DNA from: Planctomycetota bacterium
Lineage (GTDB): Bacteria; Planctomycetota; GCA-2746535
DNA length: 43,363 bases
Assembly: GCA_002746535.1 (NCBI GenBank)
Contig: NVWA01000086.1
Coordinates: 1-43,363 of the forward strand
Reading direction: 5' to 3'
Both the position numbers and the translations under genes were made by a program. A model generated the notes under the pieces. That model worked only from the letters and a program-made list of their open reading frames with translations, did no database searches and was not told the origin of the DNA. Shown here one piece after another: positions 8,148 to 16,866 of this stretch (the stretch's first letter is position 1; every line of letters starts with the position of its first letter).

Positions 8148-8456
8148 AAATATTTCCTTTTATTATTTAATTATTATTTAATTATTATTTTTCATTTTAA
8201 TATTCGCAATTTTATTTGCCAATAATTTAGAAATTAAAATCATACTGAATTATTGTAAATATACCTTTTATATAATTAAGTATCAAATTATTTAATGATA
8301 TCCCATCAATGAGATGGCTATGAGTCTTCAATAATATAAATTAAACTAGTTTATTTATACATCTTTATGACATCTTAAAAACTCTAAACTCTTTATCTAA
8401 AAGAGAAGTCTAGGGTCTACAAATCATTTTATATTCAGGGAATTTTTGAAAAAGAA
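8148..8456. other. AT-rich intergenic region with short tandem repeats
   Basis: The first 40 bases contain about three tandem copies of ATTATTTAATT (around 8158-8190), just upstream of the MDR gene. The rest should hold that operon's promoter and the end of the response regulator transcript. On the minus strand CTCTTT/AAAGAG (8405 to 8389) forms a small stem followed by TTTAGAGTTTTT. No gene was found. Confidence 0.45.
8389..8405 (-). terminator. Weak terminator-like hairpin after the response regulator
   Basis: Read on the minus strand a 6-bp stem CTCTTT/AAAGAG with a 5-base loop is followed 7 bases later by a run of five T. The stem is short and AT-rich, so this is a weak call. Confidence 0.3.
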
Positions 8457-8822
8457 TTAAGCCAATATTGAATTAACTGTGGCAATAAAATCTGGTGCAT
8501 CCAATGGTTTTTTAATAATTTTCACGACGTTTTCATATTGCTCGAGTTCTTCTCGAACCTCATCTTCAATATATCCGGAGACGACAATTATTTTTGCTTT
8601 ACAATCAACCAGGTTTAAACCATAGATATTTTCTAATCCGTTCCAATTTGGCATTCGAAGATCTGTGATAATTAAGTCAAATTCATCGGTAACGGCTTTA
8701 TTAAAACCAGCTCTACCGTCACTGGCACAGACAATATCATAACCTTCGCCCTCAAGGCTCATTGCAAACAAACTTTGCATAAATTCGTCGTCTTCAACTA
8801 TAAGTATTTTTTTATTGGTCAT
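8457..8822 (-). CDS. Single-domain response regulator (CheY-like receiver)
   Basis: A 121-aa receiver domain with no output domain. The acidic pair follows ILIVEDDE, the phospho-acceptor is Asp54 in DLIITDLRMP, a Ser sits at the switch position (VVSGY, residue 82) and the conserved Lys105 is in IIKKPLD. It should accept phosphate from a histidine kinase and signal by protein contact. No kinase is encoded in the window, so its partner is unknown. AGGATC precedes the ATG. Confidence 0.9.
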   Translation of the reverse strand: MTNKKILIVEDDEFMQSLFAMSLEGEGYDIVCASDGRAGFNKAVTDEFDLIITDLRMPNWNGLENIYGLNLVDCKAKIIVVSGYIEDEVREELEQYENVVKIIKKPLDAPDFIATVNSILA

Positions 8823-8974
8823 TTATGATCCTAGTGATTACCTAATTAAGAAATAGTATATCTCATAAAAAGCTCGAATTAAAATTATAGGAGAAAAACT
8901 TATTAAAGAGGATCTTTTTTACTTAAATACAATAAATTGAACCATTTTGGCAAGAACTGTCAATAATAGTTAAA

Positions 8975-9208
8975 TTAATTGACTCTTTCGTCAGCGCCAT
9001 CTTCTGCAATTCCAATTGTATCTACAGGACATCCTTCAGCAGCATCTCGAATTTCTTCATCATTACTTTCGAAGTATTTTTCGGCATCTTTTAAAATTAT
9101 CATTTTATCAGGGACTTCAAAAACCTCTTCAATGGTTGCTTCACATGCACCACAGCTGATACATTCATTTTCAGATTCGTCTAGCCAAACTTTAGTAATT
9201 TTACCCAT
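8975..9208 (-). CDS. Small [4Fe-4S] ferredoxin
   Basis: A 77-aa acidic protein with one cluster motif. Cys16, Cys19 and Cys22 lie in CISCGAC, and Cys60 lies in EGCPVDTIGI near the C-terminus. This is the single-cluster ferredoxin layout. The Asp/Glu-rich surface fits an electron carrier docking to basic partners. AAGGAC lies upstream of the ATG. It stands alone, and its redox partner is not shown by context. A second ferredoxin of the same type lies at 28202-28429 with a different neighbour. Confidence 0.88.
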   Translation of the reverse strand: MGKITKVWLDESENECISCGACEATIEEVFEVPDKMIILKDAEKYFESNDEEIRDAAEGCPVDTIGIAEDGADERVN

Positions 9209-9305
9209 TTCAGGTCCTTACTGTGTGTCACATTTAAAATGTGTACTGTTATCGACATTTAATTATATTTATTTGGTTCAGAATGACAATATCAGTTTCG
9301 ACAGA

Positions 9306-10790
9306 TTAAAAGTTTTTACTGGCTATTTCAATGGCTTTTAAAAGGGCACGAGCTTTATTTAAAGTTTCTTCAAATTCTTTCTCAGGAACAGAGTCAGCAA
9401 CTATTCCGGCGCCTGCTTGAACATAAGCTTTTTTACCTTTAATTAATATTGTACGAATCGTAATGCAAGTATCCATGTGTCCTTGATAATCGATATAGCC
9501 AACCCCACCACCGAATGGACCTCGTTTAGTTGTTTCGAGTTCATCCAAGATTTGCATAGCTCTGATTTTAGGAGCACCGGATAAAGTACCGGCAGGAAAA
9601 CAAGCTTTAAAAGCATCCATTGAATTTAAACCTTTTTTCAATTTCCCGCTTACTGTTGAGACAATGTGCATTACGTGGGAATAGTATTCGACAATTAATC
9701 TTTCATCAATGGTGATACTTTTATATTCACTTGAACGACCTAAGTCATTTCTGGCGAGGTCAACTAACATAGTGTGTTCAGCCACTTCTTTATGATCATT
9801 CAATAATTCTTTCGCTAGTTTTTCATCTTCAGCAATATTTTTCCCTCGTGGGCGAGTGCCGGCAATTGGTCGAACAGTAGTGCGTTTCTGTTTATCGACG
9901 GAAACTAGTATTTCAGGTGAAGAGCCAACCAGCATCAAATCTTTATATTTGAGATAAAACATATATGGAGATGGATTTATAGCGCGAAGGGCTCTGTAGA
10001 TATTAATTGGTTTGCTTACTAGATCTGTTTCAAGTCTTTGAGACAAGACGCACTGAAAAATATCCCCTTTTTTAATATGCTCTATTATATCTTTTACAGA
10101 CTGCATATATTTCTTTTTTGTTGTATTCGATTTATACTTTAATTTGAGTTTTGATCCTAATGAGATGGCATTCACTAATGGAAGTGGTTGTATCTTTTTT
10201 AATTTTCGAATCATTTTATCTATTTTTGAGATAGCTTTTTCGTAGCCTACTTTCATTGAATCATTTGTTATGTCGGCATAAACAATAATTTTCAAACATC
10301 TTTTAGCATGATCAAAAACGAGTAGGTATTCATGAAAGGAAAATAGTATGTCGGGTATTCCTAAATCATCTATTGGGCAATTGGGCAAATATTCTACTGT
10401 CCTGAACATATCATAAGAAATGAATCCAACGCCACCACCTTGAAATTCAGGGAGCTCTTCTAGATCGGGACATTTTCTTTTGATGGTGTATTTGTTTAAT
10501 TCGCCTAAGGGATCTTTTGTGGCATATTTATTTTTGCGGCCACCTTCAGTGATCGTTACTTGTCCGTCTTCACATTTAAAAACATTTGCTTTGCCGCAAC
10601 CTAAAAAGGAATATTGAAAAACTTTATTGCCACCTGAAATGCTTTCTAATAAGAAACAACTCCCATCTTTTTCCAATATGGATAACGCTGAAACGGGTGT
10701 GATTGTGTCAGCAATTAAATTGGCAGACACAGGAATAAAGTCATATTTTTTTGCGTATTTTTTAAATTCTTTAAAATCAGGAATCATCAA
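9306..10790 (-). CDS. trpE: Anthranilate synthase component I
   Basis: 494 aa, the usual TrpE length. It converts chorismate to anthranilate using ammonia from the TrpG amidotransferase, the first step of tryptophan synthesis. The N-terminal part has LLESISGGNKVFQYSFLG, matching the L-L-E-S motif tied to tryptophan feedback. The catalytic C-terminal part has RPIAGTRPRG, EHTMLVDLARNDLGR, FPAGTLSGAPKIRAM and the closing AGAGIVADS, all chorismate-binding signatures. PIAGTRPRG favours TrpE over PabB. No trpG or other trp gene is in the window. The start lies 5 bases after the mutY stop, so translation is probably coupled. The first codon could be either of two adjacent Met. Confidence 0.9.
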   Translation of the reverse strand: MMIPDFKEFKKYAKKYDFIPVSANLIADTITPVSALSILEKDGSCFLLESISGGNKVFQYSFLGCGKANVFKCEDGQVTITEGGRKNKYATKDPLGELNKYTIKRKCPDLEELPEFQGGGVGFISYDMFRTVEYLPNCPIDDLGIPDILFSFHEYLLVFDHAKRCLKIIVYADITNDSMKVGYEKAISKIDKMIRKLKKIQPLPLVNAISLGSKLKLKYKSNTTKKKYMQSVKDIIEHIKKGDIFQCVLSQRLETDLVSKPINIYRALRAINPSPYMFYLKYKDLMLVGSSPEILVSVDKQKRTTVRPIAGTRPRGKNIAEDEKLAKELLNDHKEVAEHTMLVDLARNDLGRSSEYKSITIDERLIVEYYSHVMHIVSTVSGKLKKGLNSMDAFKACFPAGTLSGAPKIRAMQILDELETTKRGPFGGGVGYIDYQGHMDTCITIRTILIKGKKAYVQAGAGIVADSVPEKEFEETLNKARALLKAIEIASKNF

Positions 10791-10795
10791 GCAAT

Positions 10796-11860
10796 CTACT
10801 TTCTTTTACGCATGTAATTGAAGATCTTTTTATGGGCTGAACCCATGGGTAAATCATTAATTTCGTTTAAACTAAAAAAAGACTTTTGCCATTTTAATGG
10901 AATTTTTTCTGGAGTAAAACTGTAAACCAATATTGTTTCACGATATTTGGTAAATGTATGTTTTACCTCATATATTTTATTTTCTATTTCGCCCACCAAT
11001 TTCAATTCGTTACTGATTGTATCGGCAATAGTCTTCTCATTGAACTCTTCTTTTTTCAAAGCAATGGCTGGGATCTCCCATAAGCCATAAAACAATCCTT
11101 TTTTATTTTGTTTGATTAATAAGAACTTTTTATTCTTTTTGATTATTAGTCCTAAGCGAACTAGCTTTGTTGACTTTGCTGCTTTTTTTCGATTAGGTAA
11201 TTTATCTACAAGATCTTCTTTATAAGCGAGGCACTTTTTTTTAACGGGACATTCAATGCAATTCGGTTTTTGAGGAGTACATATCAAGGCTCCTAATTCC
11301 ATGAGGCCTTGGTTGAACTCACTCAATTGTTTTCCAGGTAACTGAGAAGTGGCAATATCGTAATAAAAGTCTTGTTGTTTGGGATCATTTATAACTTCTT
11401 CTAAAGCTAGTAGCCTAGCATATACTCTTGATACGTTTCCGTCCACAATAGCTTCTTGCTTACCGTAGGCAATTGAGGCAATTGCTCCGGCAGTATAGCG
11501 CCCTATTCCTGGTAATTTATTAAGAGATATAATGTCTTCAGGCAGTTTGCCACTATTTTCCTTGACAACAATCTGGGCAGTTTTTAAAATATTTCTCGCA
11601 CGTGAATAGTATCCTAAACCCTTCCAGGCATTTAAAACGTCATCTTCAGTAGCTTTTGATAGTTTGAGTAACGTTGGCCATTTTTTCATCCAGTTTTCAT
11701 AATATACAATGACAGCATCGACACGTGTTTGCTGCAACATTATTTCTGAAATCCAAATACGATAAGAATCGTTATTTAGTCTCCAGGGTAAATCTCGCTT
11801 TGATGAAAGATACCAATTGATTAATGTTTTAGAAAACCCACTGATTTTATTTAAAGGCAT
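10796..11860 (-). CDS. mutY: A/G-specific adenine glycosylase
   Basis: 354 aa. It removes adenine mispaired with 8-oxoguanine. The catalytic Glu39 is in SEIMLQQTRV, the helix-hairpin-helix is LPGIGRYTAGAIAS and the catalytic Asp140 is in VDGNVSRVYARL. The [4Fe-4S] cluster is bound by Cys194, Cys201, Cys204 and Cys210 (C-x6-C-x2-C-x5-C). The C-terminal third contains the Nudix-like 8-oxoG recognition domain (FYGLWEIPA region). It sits between the HDOD gene (18 bp upstream) and trpE (5 bp downstream), forming an apparent three-gene unit. Confidence 0.95.
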   Translation of the reverse strand: MPLNKISGFSKTLINWYLSSKRDLPWRLNNDSYRIWISEIMLQQTRVDAVIVYYENWMKKWPTLLKLSKATEDDVLNAWKGLGYYSRARNILKTAQIVVKENSGKLPEDIISLNKLPGIGRYTAGAIASIAYGKQEAIVDGNVSRVYARLLALEEVINDPKQQDFYYDIATSQLPGKQLSEFNQGLMELGALICTPQKPNCIECPVKKKCLAYKEDLVDKLPNRKKAAKSTKLVRLGLIIKKNKKFLLIKQNKKGLFYGLWEIPAIALKKEEFNEKTIADTISNELKLVGEIENKIYEVKHTFTKYRETILVYSFTPEKIPLKWQKSFFSLNEINDLPMGSAHKKIFNYMRKRK

Positions 11861-11878
11861 GTGATAAGAATAAACAAA

Positions 11879-12727
11879 TTACATTGCTGATAACATAGAC
11901 TCGGCAGCCTGAATTTCATTCTTTACTTGATCGAGAACAGTACGTAATGATTCTCTTTTAAGACCTAAGATACTCCATACATTTGGATTGAGAGGCATCT
12001 GTTCAAAACTGCCATCACATCTCATTTTTTTTACGGAAGCAATATAGTTTCCAAAATGTGTTGAGGCTGTTAAAACGTGTTTCTCGTAATGATCAGGATT
12101 ATGGTGGTTTCTAATGCTGTCGCAGATACTTGTAGGCATCTTCCATTTTTCCGCTAACCAGGCACCAACCTCGGCATGATTTGTATCTATAATTTTACTT
12201 TCGGCTTCAATAAATGAAATCTCTTCTTCTTCTGCCAATGCAATAATTTTTACTGTTTCTTCAGGAGCATATACTGACATTAAAAGCTTGCCAATGTCAT
12301 GTAATAACCCCAGGGTGAAAGCATCACCTTCTACATTTTTTTTTGATTGTTCGGCCATGAATCTAGTGACACAAGCATTTACAAGTGAGTGTCGCCAGAA
12401 AGTCATCATGTCAAAGTTATTTGCCATTTTCATGCCTTTAAAAGCTTTACCAACAGAATTGGCCACAACAATATTATTTATTTCTCTAAAACCCAAAATA
12501 GTAACGGCCCTTTTCACATCTCCGATTGGAGAAGCCATGGCATAAAATGCTGAATTAACTAACTTCAAAACTTGGGCAGCTAAACCTGGCTCTTTTTGTA
12601 TTAAATTCTCAATATTACTAGCACTGGTTTCTGGATCTTGAAGCATTTCCATCAATTTTACTACAATTTGTGGTAGCGCTGGAACTTTTGAAATACTAGA
12701 TGTGATATCATTTAAAGTAGTTGCCAT
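11879..12727 (-). CDS. HDOD domain signalling protein
   Basis: 282 aa covered mostly by one HDOD domain. ALPQIVVKLMEMLQDPETSA begins it, GLAAQVLKLVNSAFYAMASP follows, then ILGFREINNIVVANSV, and FTLGLLHDIGKLLMSVYAPE carries an intact H-D-x-G-K. HDOD proteins lack the full metal site of true HD-GYP phosphodiesterases and act in bacterial signalling, often near response regulators or c-di-GMP proteins. The start has AGGCGG nearby. It is the first gene of the HDOD-mutY-trpE run. What it senses is not apparent. Confidence 0.88.
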   Translation of the reverse strand: MATTLNDITSSISKVPALPQIVVKLMEMLQDPETSASNIENLIQKEPGLAAQVLKLVNSAFYAMASPIGDVKRAVTILGFREINNIVVANSVGKAFKGMKMANNFDMMTFWRHSLVNACVTRFMAEQSKKNVEGDAFTLGLLHDIGKLLMSVYAPEETVKIIALAEEEEISFIEAESKIIDTNHAEVGAWLAEKWKMPTSICDSIRNHHNPDHYEKHVLTASTHFGNYIASVKKMRCDGSFEQMPLNPNVWSILGLKRESLRTVLDQVKNEIQAAESMLSAM

Positions 12728-12899
12728 ATACCGCCTTTGTAAATTGGTCCATTATTAGTTAAGTATTATAGCTTACTATATGAAGATTGACCAATAGAAC
12801 TATAAAATTAAACTAAACATACTAATTAATAGCATGTACTTACTTTCTAAAAGTAATGATTTCGCTATTTATCAATATTGCTTTGAGTAAAAAATATCC

Positions 12900-13115
12900 T
12901 TATTTTGAATGAGAACCATCGCAAAATGGTTTTCCACAAGTATTTGTACAACCACAAACATACAATGTTTCATCTTTTTGCGCATCATAAATCACTGGCA
13001 ATTTATCTGTGCCAACGTGTGATCCATTGCATCTACCATCCTCAGATTTCCCACAAGTACAAATTGCAATTTTCTGACCTGCTTTTACACATAATTCAAT
13101 TGGTCCGCTTCCCAT
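12900..13115 (-). CDS. Double CDGSH iron-sulfur protein
   Basis: About 71 aa from the ATG at 13115, which has AAGGA 7 bases upstream. The frame also allows a GTG at 13130, but that codon overlaps the Shine-Dalgarno. Two [2Fe-2S]-binding CDGSH motifs fill the protein. The first is CTCGKSEDGRCNGSH, where Asn replaces the usual Asp and the Pro is missing. The second is the canonical CGCTNTCGKPFCDGSH. Each binds a cluster through three Cys and one His. Such small proteins are thought to serve redox or cluster-transfer roles. It is a single-gene unit upstream of the HDOD operon. Confidence 0.9.
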   Translation of the reverse strand: MGSGPIELCVKAGQKIAICTCGKSEDGRCNGSHVGTDKLPVIYDAQKDETLYVCGCTNTCGKPFCDGSHSK

Positions 13116-13240
13116 TTTTTTATCCTTCACATTAATAAGTACAGTTTGGTTTTTAAAGTATCAAACATATTAAAACGAAGTTACAAATTTAAAAGAAAGT
13201 AATTAAAAAATGAAATAAATTAGAAAACAAGAATGCAGCT

Positions 13241-15118
13241 TTATTCCATTGTTTTCAAACGAATCAACTCGTTTTCATAGGCGCCCATGATTTGCTCAAA
13301 TGCAATGTAACCGATAACTTCATTTTTGTTTTCGGAAGAGATAACAGGCAATCTTCCATAATGATGCTTTTTAAACTTGACCAAAATTGATTGTAAATCA
13401 TCTTCTAATTCACAAACAACTAATGGTGTCATCAAATCTTCGACAATTATTAATTGGCTCAATTCATCATCAAACAATGCTTCTCGTATATCTCCCATGG
13501 TCAACATCCCCCACAATTCACCTTGAGGGCTTTTTACTGCAAGTGGAAAAGGATACTTACCTTCAGAAATTATATTCCGTATTTCCGCAAGTGTTGTTGA
13601 GGAAGGTATTGTTCCTACATTCTCCATAGGTTCAATAACATCACGAAGAATAATATTTTTTAATATATCAAAACTAATATCACCTAAGTGAGCAGGCGAA
13701 TGAAATTTATCTTCAACTTGATTACTATAAATGGAAAAGCGTTTAGTGTATATTCCTGAAATAATGGTGACTAACATCAATGGAGCAAGTAAAGAATAGC
13801 CTCCTGTCATTTCACTGGCCATGACTAAAGCTCCTAATGGCGCATTGGCAACTGCAGAAAACAAACTAGCCATGCCTAGAATTACAAAGGCCCCTATTGG
13901 AGGTAGCGCAGCATGGGATTCAGGAAATAGATAGTAAAGTAAACAGCCAAAAGCAAATCCTCCAAATCCCCCAATAAATAAGGTAGGACCAAATACTCCG
14001 CCGGAACCACCAGACCCAATAGTAATAGAAACCGTGAGCATTTTTAAAAACATTAATACGACAGCGAATTTTATGACGGGCAACAATTGTGGTATATTTG
14101 AAGTGTCGTAGTTGATGGCATCTTGCAGATAACCCATGCCCGTTCCAAATGTTTGAGGCATCCACATCGCAATGATCCCAATGAGTAAACCTCCTATCAT
14201 AGGTTTAATGTGATTAGGAATATTTAATTTTTTAAAAATATTTAACCTTATACCTGTAAATATTTGCACATATATTTTTCCAATAAATGCGCATAAAACG
14301 GCTAAGATTAAATAATAGATTAGGTGATTTGTTTCAAATTTTAAATCGCCGATATTAAAAATTGTGGGACTAGCATCACCCGTAACTTGTAAATATATAA
14401 AATTAAATACACAAAATGCCGTTACGCTACTCACAACACAATGTACTAAGGCATCAGTTTCAAAATCTTCTTTGTATAAAATTTCTATGGAACTTATGGC
14501 GCCACCAAGGGGAGCTTTGAATATTGCTCCAATACCTCCGGCAGCTCCTGCCACTAAAAAATGTCTTCGTTCTCGAGTGGATAACTTACAAATTCGTCCT
14601 AACCAGGAGCCAAAACCTCCTCCAATTAAGGCAATTGGCCCTTCTCGGCCACCAGAACCACCAGTGCCCATAGTAATGATTGAAGCAATTGTTTTAATAA
14701 AAGGTACTTTTGTATCAATATCTCCCTTCTTATTATGAAACGCATTAATCAAGGCATCAATACCGTGTCCTTCAGCTTCAGGGGCATATCGATATACAAG
14801 GATACCACTTATTAACCCACCGATAGCAGGAACCAATAAAAATAAGATCGAAAATTTAAAATCAACCCAACCGATTGTTAATTTTTGTGCGTCCGGTTTA
14901 TTTAAGGATGCAAATGTAATTTCCTCGCCACTGGGATGCGGATGATGAACACCCATGACATGCCCTTGCATCAATGCTGATGTGTATTCCAGACCATACA
15001 TAAAAATAAAGGCAGCTAGACCACTGATAACACCAATGATAATACTGAAACTTATAACTTTGAAAGAAAAGTTTTGCCAAAGAAAACCTGGAGGGTTATC
15101 GTTTTCTTTGGTTTCCAT
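13241..15118 (-). CDS. ClC-type chloride channel/transporter with C-terminal CBS pair
   Basis: 625 aa. About 10 or more hydrophobic segments span residues 20-450 and form the ClC core. The signatures are EGHGID (position of GSGIP), GSGGREGP with the gating Glu159, and GSGGVFGP. The C-terminal ~150 residues form two CBS domains (around PMENVGTIPSS and DLMTPLVVCELEDD), which commonly bind adenine nucleotides. The internal proton glutamate of Cl-/H+ exchangers (E203 of the E. coli protein) aligns with Ile213 in APLGGAISSIEILY, while the neighbouring Glu212 is kept. This favours a channel over an exchanger, an inference from family knowledge. The gene follows the EIIA-like gene by 13 bp. Confidence 0.92.
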   Translation of the reverse strand: METKENDNPPGFLWQNFSFKVISFSIIIGVISGLAAFIFMYGLEYTSALMQGHVMGVHHPHPSGEEITFASLNKPDAQKLTIGWVDFKFSILFLLVPAIGGLISGILVYRYAPEAEGHGIDALINAFHNKKGDIDTKVPFIKTIASIITMGTGGSGGREGPIALIGGGFGSWLGRICKLSTRERRHFLVAGAAGGIGAIFKAPLGGAISSIEILYKEDFETDALVHCVVSSVTAFCVFNFIYLQVTGDASPTIFNIGDLKFETNHLIYYLILAVLCAFIGKIYVQIFTGIRLNIFKKLNIPNHIKPMIGGLLIGIIAMWMPQTFGTGMGYLQDAINYDTSNIPQLLPVIKFAVVLMFLKMLTVSITIGSGGSGGVFGPTLFIGGFGGFAFGCLLYYLFPESHAALPPIGAFVILGMASLFSAVANAPLGALVMASEMTGGYSLLAPLMLVTIISGIYTKRFSIYSNQVEDKFHSPAHLGDISFDILKNIILRDVIEPMENVGTIPSSTTLAEIRNIISEGKYPFPLAVKSPQGELWGMLTMGDIREALFDDELSQLIIVEDLMTPLVVCELEDDLQSILVKFKKHHYGRLPVISSENKNEVIGYIAFEQIMGAYENELIRLKTME

Positions 15119-15131
15119 TTAAGGTAATTTT

Positions 15132-15572
15132 TTAAAAAATGTTTTTAACAAGGTTGGCCACATCAGAAGTGTTTGTTGCTGCTAATATATTTTCACGATT
15201 GACTTCTTGTTTCAAGAACTGAGCAATTTTTGCTAATACTCTAATATACTCTTTTTGCATTTTGTTGTTTACTGCAATGAGTGCAAATATAGAAACTGGT
15301 TGTTCATCCAAAGAATTAAATGATACAGGATTCTTTGATCTTCCTAAGACAACAACGGTGTCTAATACAGAACTAATTTTAGCGTGCGGAACAGCTATCC
15401 CATAACCGATACCAGTTGTGGCTTCACTTTCTCTTTCTAATATTGCGGCTAATAGTTCTTGTTCGTTTGTGACATTACTATCCTGCGAAGCAAGGCTGAC
15501 TAATTCATGTAATATTTCGTCTTTAGTTCCACCTTGAAGATCAATGATTTGTTCAGGATTTAGGATAGTCAC
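15132..15572 (-). CDS. PTS EIIA(Ntr)-like regulatory phosphocarrier
   Basis: I place the start at a GTG (15572) because GGAG lies 8 bases upstream. The in-frame TTG at 15578 is only 2 bases from that site. This gives 146 aa, one EIIA domain of the fructose/nitrogen type. The phosphorylated His is in GIGYGIAVPHAK (residue 63), preceded by the ILERESEATTGIG segment typical of PtsN. No EIIB/EIIC sugar transporter follows. Instead a ClC transporter starts 13 bp downstream, which points to a regulatory role. Known EIIA(Ntr) proteins regulate ion transport by direct contact, and extending that to this ClC is inference. Confidence 0.85.
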   Translation of the reverse strand: MTILNPEQIIDLQGGTKDEILHELVSLASQDSNVTNEQELLAAILERESEATTGIGYGIAVPHAKISSVLDTVVVLGRSKNPVSFNSLDEQPVSIFALIAVNNKMQKEYIRVLAKIAQFLKQEVNRENILAATNTSDVANLVKNIF

Positions 15573-15810
15573 AAACAATACTCCTTTAAAAATTATAATT
15601 CAGCTAAATGAATATATCTCAAGGTCTGGAAGATGGGCGAAAATTCTACAATAAGTGAGATTTTATCAAGATTTATTCGCAAAAATTATCATTCTATATT
15701 AAAATATTATGGACAAAACTTACCTAAATCTTTCTAAAGCAACGTATCCTTTTTTTTATTAAAGAAAAAGAAATATTTTTATTTTGGACATTAAAAGCAC
15801 GCTTCTTTAA

Positions 15811-15816
15811 TATAAT
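15811..15816 (+). promoter_or_regulatory. Candidate -10 box of dusA
   Basis: A perfect TATAAT lies 37 bases before the ATG. TTGGAC/TGGACA sequences upstream sit 20-21 bases away, longer than usual, so the -35 is uncertain. A leader of about 30 bases without a Shine-Dalgarno is implied. Confidence 0.45.
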
Positions 15817-15852
15817 GTGACCATAACTAAAAAATGACCGTATTCAACTCAT

Positions 15853-16848
15853 ATGCCTATTAAGAATTACCCACTATCAATTGCGCCAATGATGGATCGA
15901 ACTCACCGACCATTTCGGTTTTTCATGCGACTAATCACTAAAAAAACATTACTTTACACTGAAATGATCCCAGCTGATGCCATTTGTTATGGGGATCGCG
16001 ATCGCTTAATTTCTTTTCATGAATCAGAACATCCTATTGTGTTACAAATTGGAGGAAGCAAACTTAATCTTTTAAAAGAAGCTGCAAAGATTGTGGAAGA
16101 TTATGGATATGACGAAATAAATCTCAATGTAGGTTGCCCTAGCGATCGAGTTCAGGAAGGGAAATTTGGAGTCTGTTTAATGAAAGAGCCTGATCTTGTG
16201 GCAGAATTAATGGATGGTATGCAGCAAAGTGTTGATATACCTGTAACGATTAAACATCGTATAGGTGTTGATGACCTTGATGATTACGATAGCTTAGCAA
16301 AATTTGTAAAAACAATAGCTGATACCGGTTGTTTGCGATTTTCTGTACATGCAAGAAAAGCAATTCTTAAAGGTCTAAGTCCAAAAGACAATAGGACTAT
16401 TCCTCCATTGAATTATGAATTTGTTTATCAACTCAAGAAAGATTTCCCTGAATTAACTATTGAAATAAATGGTGGCATCTCTACTTTAAAAGAAGCTCAA
16501 GAACATTTAAAATTTGTAGATAGTGTCATGTTAGGCAGAGCAGCATGGGACAATCCATTTTTATTTGCTGAAGCAGATAGTTTAATTTTTGATGTAGATT
16601 CAATTAATTCATCACGAGAACAAATAATTGAAGAATATTGTGATTATATTGAAGATCAGCTAATTCATTCGAGATGCCCCTTCTCATTACTCCTGCAACC
16701 ATTATTTAATATTTATACTGGGCAAAAAGGAGCTGCTAAATGGAGACGTTTTTTATCTGAGAATGGATTTAAAAATAAAACCAATACCAATGTAGTTAAA
16801 GATGCTATTCAAATGATGCAAGATTATTTGAACACGATTTCAGATTAA
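15853..16848 (+). CDS. dusA: tRNA-dihydrouridine synthase A
   Basis: 331 aa. This FMN enzyme reduces uridines in the tRNA D-loop. It begins PLSIAPMMDRTHRPFRFF, the usual Dus opening, with the catalytic Cys95 in LNVGCPSDRVQ. HRIGVDDLDDYDSLAKFV and SVHARKAILKGLSPKDNR are DusA-type segments rather than DusB or DusC. INGGI and MLGRAAWDNPFLF complete the phosphate-binding end of the barrel. No Shine-Dalgarno is seen before the ATG. Its end faces the end of the pilT-like gene with 18 bp between and no hairpin. Confidence 0.93.
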   Translation: MPIKNYPLSIAPMMDRTHRPFRFFMRLITKKTLLYTEMIPADAICYGDRDRLISFHESEHPIVLQIGGSKLNLLKEAAKIVEDYGYDEINLNVGCPSDRVQEGKFGVCLMKEPDLVAELMDGMQQSVDIPVTIKHRIGVDDLDDYDSLAKFVKTIADTGCLRFSVHARKAILKGLSPKDNRTIPPLNYEFVYQLKKDFPELTIEINGGISTLKEAQEHLKFVDSVMLGRAAWDNPFLFAEADSLIFDVDSINSSREQIIEEYCDYIEDQLIHSRCPFSLLLQPLFNIYTGQKGAAKWRRFLSENGFKNKTNTNVVKDAIQMMQDYLNTISD

Positions 16849-16866
16849 AAAGTAATAACGGCCAAG

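Noticed and set aside
14364..14738. 124-codon plus-strand frame
   Set aside because: It lies wholly antisense to the ClC core and has no recognisable content.
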